The notes below the pieces were generated by a model. That model saw only the letters and a list, made by a program, of their open reading frames with translations. It had not been told where the DNA came from and did no database searches. DNA of 8,327 nucleotides from an uncultured Oscillospiraceae bacterium (GTDB taxonomy: Bacteria; Bacillota; Clostridia; Oscillospirales; Acutalibacteraceae): NCBI GenBank assembly GCA_905193585.1, contig CAJJPG010000081.1, positions 1 to 8,327 of the forward strand. The letters run 5' to 3'. The first letter of the stretch is position 1, and every line of letters starts with the position of its first letter. Below are positions 5,703-8,327 of this stretch, one piece after another. The translations under genes and the position numbers were made by a program.

Positions 5703-8327
5703 ATGGCACGAGAACTATCAAAACAGTACGACCCGAAAGAGGTTGAAGAAAGAATTTATAAAATGTGGCTTAACGGCAGGTACTTCCATGCAAAGTGCGA
5801 GGAAAATAAGCCTACCTACACAATAGTTATTCCGCCACCGAACATTACGGGTCAGCTCCATATGGGGCACGCGCTCGATAATACGCTTCAGGATATACTT
5901 ATCCGCTTTAAGCGTATGCAGGGGTACGATACCTTATGGGTGCCCGGCACAGACCATGCCTCTATTGCGACCGAGGCGAAAATTGTTGAAAAAATGCGGC
6001 AGGAGGGGCTTACCAAAGAGGATGTAGGAAGAGACGGCTTTTTGGAGCGCGCCTGGGAATGGAAAAAGCAGTACGGCGGCAGAATTATAGAGCAGCTTAA
6101 AAAAATGGGCTCTTCGTGCGACTGGGAAAGAGAGCGCTTTACTCTTGACGAGGGGTGCAGCAAGGCGGTTAAAGAGGTTTTCGTGCGCCTTTACGAAAAA
6201 GGGCTTATTTACAGGGGCGAAAGAATTATTAACTGGTGCCCCCACTGCAAGACATCTATTTCGGACGCCGAGGTTGAATATGAGGAGCAGGCAGGGCATT
6301 TTTGGCATTTGCGCTACCCGTTTAAGGACGGCAGCGGTTATTTGGAGCTTGCAACCACCCGCCCCGAGACATTGCTGGGCGATACTGCCGTTGCGGTAAA
6401 CCCGAATGACGAAAGATATAAGGACTTGGTCGGAAAAACCCTTATTTTGCCGCTTGTTCACCGCGAAATACCCGTTATTGCCGACGATTATGTTGAAATG
6501 GATTTCGGAACGGGCGTTGTTAAAATTACCCCTGCGCACGACCCGAACGACTTTGAAGTAGGTCTTCGCCATAATTTAGAGGTTATAAACGTTTTAACCG
6601 ACGATGCAAAGATTGTAGCCGATTACCCGAAATATGCGGGAATGGACCGCTACGAGGCGCGTAAGGCTATTGTTGCCGACCTTGAAGCAGAGGGCGCGCT
6701 TGTAAAGATTGAGGAGCACGTTCACAACGTGGGCACATGCTACCGCTGCGGCACAACGGTTGAGCCGCGCGTTTCAAAGCAGTGGTTTGTTAAAATGAAG
6801 CCCCTTGCCGAACCTGCTATTGAGGCGGTTAAAAAGGGCGAGACAAAATTTGTTCCCCAGCGCTTTGAAAAAATTTATTTCCACTGGCTTGAAAATATAC
6901 GCGATTGGTGCATATCCCGCCAGCTTTGGTGGGGTCACCGCATACCTGCCTGGTACTGCGCGGATTGCGGCGAAATAACCGTTTCAAAGGAAGACGCGCA
7001 CTGCTGCGCACACTGCGGCAGCAAGAATATCACGCAGGACCCCGATACGCTTGATACCTGGTTCTCTTCTGCTTTATGGCCGTTTTCAACCCTCGGCTGG
7101 CCCGAAGAGACCGCCGATTTCAAGCACTATTACCCCACAAACACCCTTGTTACGGGCTATGATATAATTCCTTTCTGGGTAATGCGTATGATGTTCTCTG
7201 GGATTGAGCAAACAGGCGAGGTTCCGTTTGATACGGTGCTTATTCACGGGCTTGTGCGCGATTCGCAGGGCAGAAAAATGTCGAAATCGCTCGGAAACGG
7301 CGTAGACCCGCTTGAGGTAATTGATAAATTCGGCGCGGACGCGCTGCGTTTCTCGCTTGCAACCGGCAACAGCCCCGGAAATGATATGCGTTATATTGAA
7401 GAACGCGTTGAATCAAGCCGCAACTTTGCAAACAAGCTTTGGAACGCCGCAAGATTTATTCTTATGAATTTAAAATCGGAAGATGTTCTGCCGCTTGAAC
7501 CCGATAATTTCGCGCTTGAGGATAAGTGGATATTATCAAAATACAACGCGGTTGTAAAAGACGTTACCGAAAACCTTGAAAAATACGAGCTGGGTATGGC
7601 GGTTCAAAAACTTTACGACTTTATTTGGGACGTTTTCTGCGATTGGTACATTGAAATCTGCAAATCCCGCCTAAACGGCGAGGACGAAAAAGCCGCCGAC
7701 ACCGCAAGAGCTGTGCTTATATATGTGTTTACGGGCACTCTGGCGCTTTTGCACCCCTTTATGCCCTTTATAACCGAGGAAATTTGGCAGTCGCTGCCGC
7801 ATAAGGGCGAGGCACTTATGGTGACCGATTGGCCTAAGTTCGACACATCACTTGAATTTGCCGCCGAGGAAGAGGACTTTGAAAAAATTATGACGGTAAT
7901 AAAGGCGGTGAGAAACCGCCGCGCCGAAATGAATGTTCCCCCCTCAAAGAAAGCAAAGGTTTGCATTGCAACCAAATTTAAGGATACTTTCTCGCGCGGA
8001 ACGGCGTATATCTGCCGCTTAGCCTATGCGTCTGATGTGGAAATAGGCGACAGCTTTGAAAGCGAGGGAGCGGTGCGCGTTATTACCGACGCCGCCACCG
8101 TGTTTATGCCCATGCGCGAGCTTGTTGACTTTACCGCCGAGCTTGAAAGGCTTAAAAAGGAGCTTAAAAAGGCTAACGACGATAAGGAGTTCTTTGAGAA
8201 AAAGCTCAATAATCAGGGCTTTGTTGCCAAAGCGCCCGCGGCGGTTGTTGAGCAGCAGCGCGAAAGCCTTAAAAAGGTGCTTGAAAAAATAGCTATGCTT
8301 GAAAACAGCATAGCCGAAATAGAAAAA
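5703..8327 (+). CDS. valS: Valine--tRNA ligase (ValRS), 3' end outside window
   Basis: This cytoplasmic class Ia aminoacyl-tRNA synthetase charges tRNA(Val) with valine using ATP and edits misactivated threonine. There are 875 codons and no stop before the edge. The usual bacterial length is about 880, so only the extreme C-terminus should be missing. The HIGH-type signature is PPPNITGQLHMGHAL (44-58), followed by WVPGTDHASIATE (79-91). The CP1 editing domain holds ATTRPETLLGDTAV (217-230) and THR-editing-type AHDPNDFEVG (278-287). KMSKS is at 525-529 followed by LGNGVDPLEVI. The anticodon-binding helical domain begins near 607 with DKWILSKYN and includes CDWYIEICK around 646-654. A charged coiled-coil arm covers about 807-875, typical of ValRS and separating it from IleRS and LeuRS. 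Four CxxC pairs (179/182, 346/349, 419/422, 435/438) suggest bound zinc. The ATG at 5703 is preceded by GGAGAG at 5689-5694 with eight-base spacing. No T-box leader is present. The assignment is very secure. Confidence 0.97.
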   Translation, partial: MARELSKQYDPKEVEERIYKMWLNGRYFHAKCEENKPTYTIVIPPPNITGQLHMGHALDNTLQDILIRFKRMQGYDTLWVPGTDHASIATEAKIVEKMRQEGLTKEDVGRDGFLERAWEWKKQYGGRIIEQLKKMGSSCDWERERFTLDEGCSKAVKEVFVRLYEKGLIYRGERIINWCPHCKTSISDAEVEYEEQAGHFWHLRYPFKDGSGYLELATTRPETLLGDTAVAVNPNDERYKDLVGKTLILPLVHREIPVIADDYVEMDFGTGVVKITPAHDPNDFEVGLRHNLEVINVLTDDAKIVADYPKYAGMDRYEARKAIVADLEAEGALVKIEEHVHNVGTCYRCGTTVEPRVSKQWFVKMKPLAEPAIEAVKKGETKFVPQRFEKIYFHWLENIRDWCISRQLWWGHRIPAWYCADCGEITVSKEDAHCCAHCGSKNITQDPDTLDTWFSSALWPFSTLGWPEETADFKHYYPTNTLVTGYDIIPFWVMRMMFSGIEQTGEVPFDTVLIHGLVRDSQGRKMSKSLGNGVDPLEVIDKFGADALRFSLATGNSPGNDMRYIEERVESSRNFANKLWNAARFILMNLKSEDVLPLEPDNFALEDKWILSKYNAVVKDVTENLEKYELGMAVQKLYDFIWDVFCDWYIEICKSRLNGEDEKAADTARAVLIYVFTGTLALLHPFMPFITEEIWQSLPHKGEALMVTDWPKFDTSLEFAAEEEDFEKIMTVIKAVRNRRAEMNVPPSKKAKVCIATKFKDTFSRGTAYICRLAYASDVEIGDSFESEGAVRVITDAATVFMPMRELVDFTAELERLKKELKKANDDKEFFEKKLNNQGFVAKAPAAVVEQQRESLKKVLEKIAMLENSIAEIEK

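Noticed and set aside
5934..6572. Long minus-strand open frame inside valS (212 codons)
   Set aside because: It lies opposite the conserved catalytic and editing domains of ValRS, has no recognisable domain and looks like an antisense shadow of biased codon use.
8056..8292. Plus-strand open frame in another frame at the end of valS
   Set aside because: It overlaps the ValRS coiled-coil arm. Its Arg/Lys/Leu-rich translation is the usual out-of-frame image of a Glu/Lys/Leu-rich helix.

Overview
The window carries ordinary bacterial housekeeping genes, all on the + strand. Reading from left to right it holds a decayed electron-transfer-flavoprotein gene, a two-gene type IIA DNA topoisomerase operon, and valine--tRNA ligase, which runs off the right edge. 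The organism looks like an uncultured or gut-type member of the Clostridia (Bacillota), probably near Oscillospirales/Ruminococcaceae. This rests on the protein flavour of both topoisomerase subunits, which match a divergent paralogue pair I associate with Clostridia, and on AGGAG-type ribosome binding sites and consensus sigma-A promoter boxes. The lineage is an inference from memory of the families, not from a search.

Bases 2-1117 form one reading frame resembling the C-terminal half of EtfB joined without a break to a shortened EtfA. Two in-frame TAA codons (791-793, 857-859) interrupt it, the C-terminus is short, and similarity also fades in the first ~45 bases. I call it a pseudogene of a fused etfB-etfA gene. 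A good intrinsic terminator (1158-1186) follows.

A near-consensus promoter (1219-1248) then drives subunit B (1286-3268) and subunit A (3331-5568) of a topoisomerase. All catalytic residues are present: the GHKL Glu/Asn, the TOPRIM Glu and Asp residues, and the Arg-Tyr pair. Subunit A has no recognisable GyrA box and its quinolone-determining region carries Ala and Glu at the two positions equivalent to E. coli Ser83 and Asp87. It therefore looks like a topoisomerase IV-like second enzyme rather than the cell's gyrase. The 62-base gap between the genes is mostly a five-copy TTAGAYR heptad repeat that places TAG in all three frames.

A strong two-part hairpin (5577-5627) separates subunit A from valS, followed by a TATAAT box and a T-rich leader. 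No T-box riboswitch precedes valS, although this is the common arrangement for aminoacyl-tRNA synthetase genes in Bacillota. The visible valS (5703-8327, 875 codons without a stop) is full-featured and probably only a few residues short of its natural end.

I see no mobile element, CRISPR array, RNA gene or defence system. The points most worth a second look are the fused and broken ETF gene, the altered drug-contact residues of the topoisomerase, the heptad repeat, and the non-T-box leader of valS.
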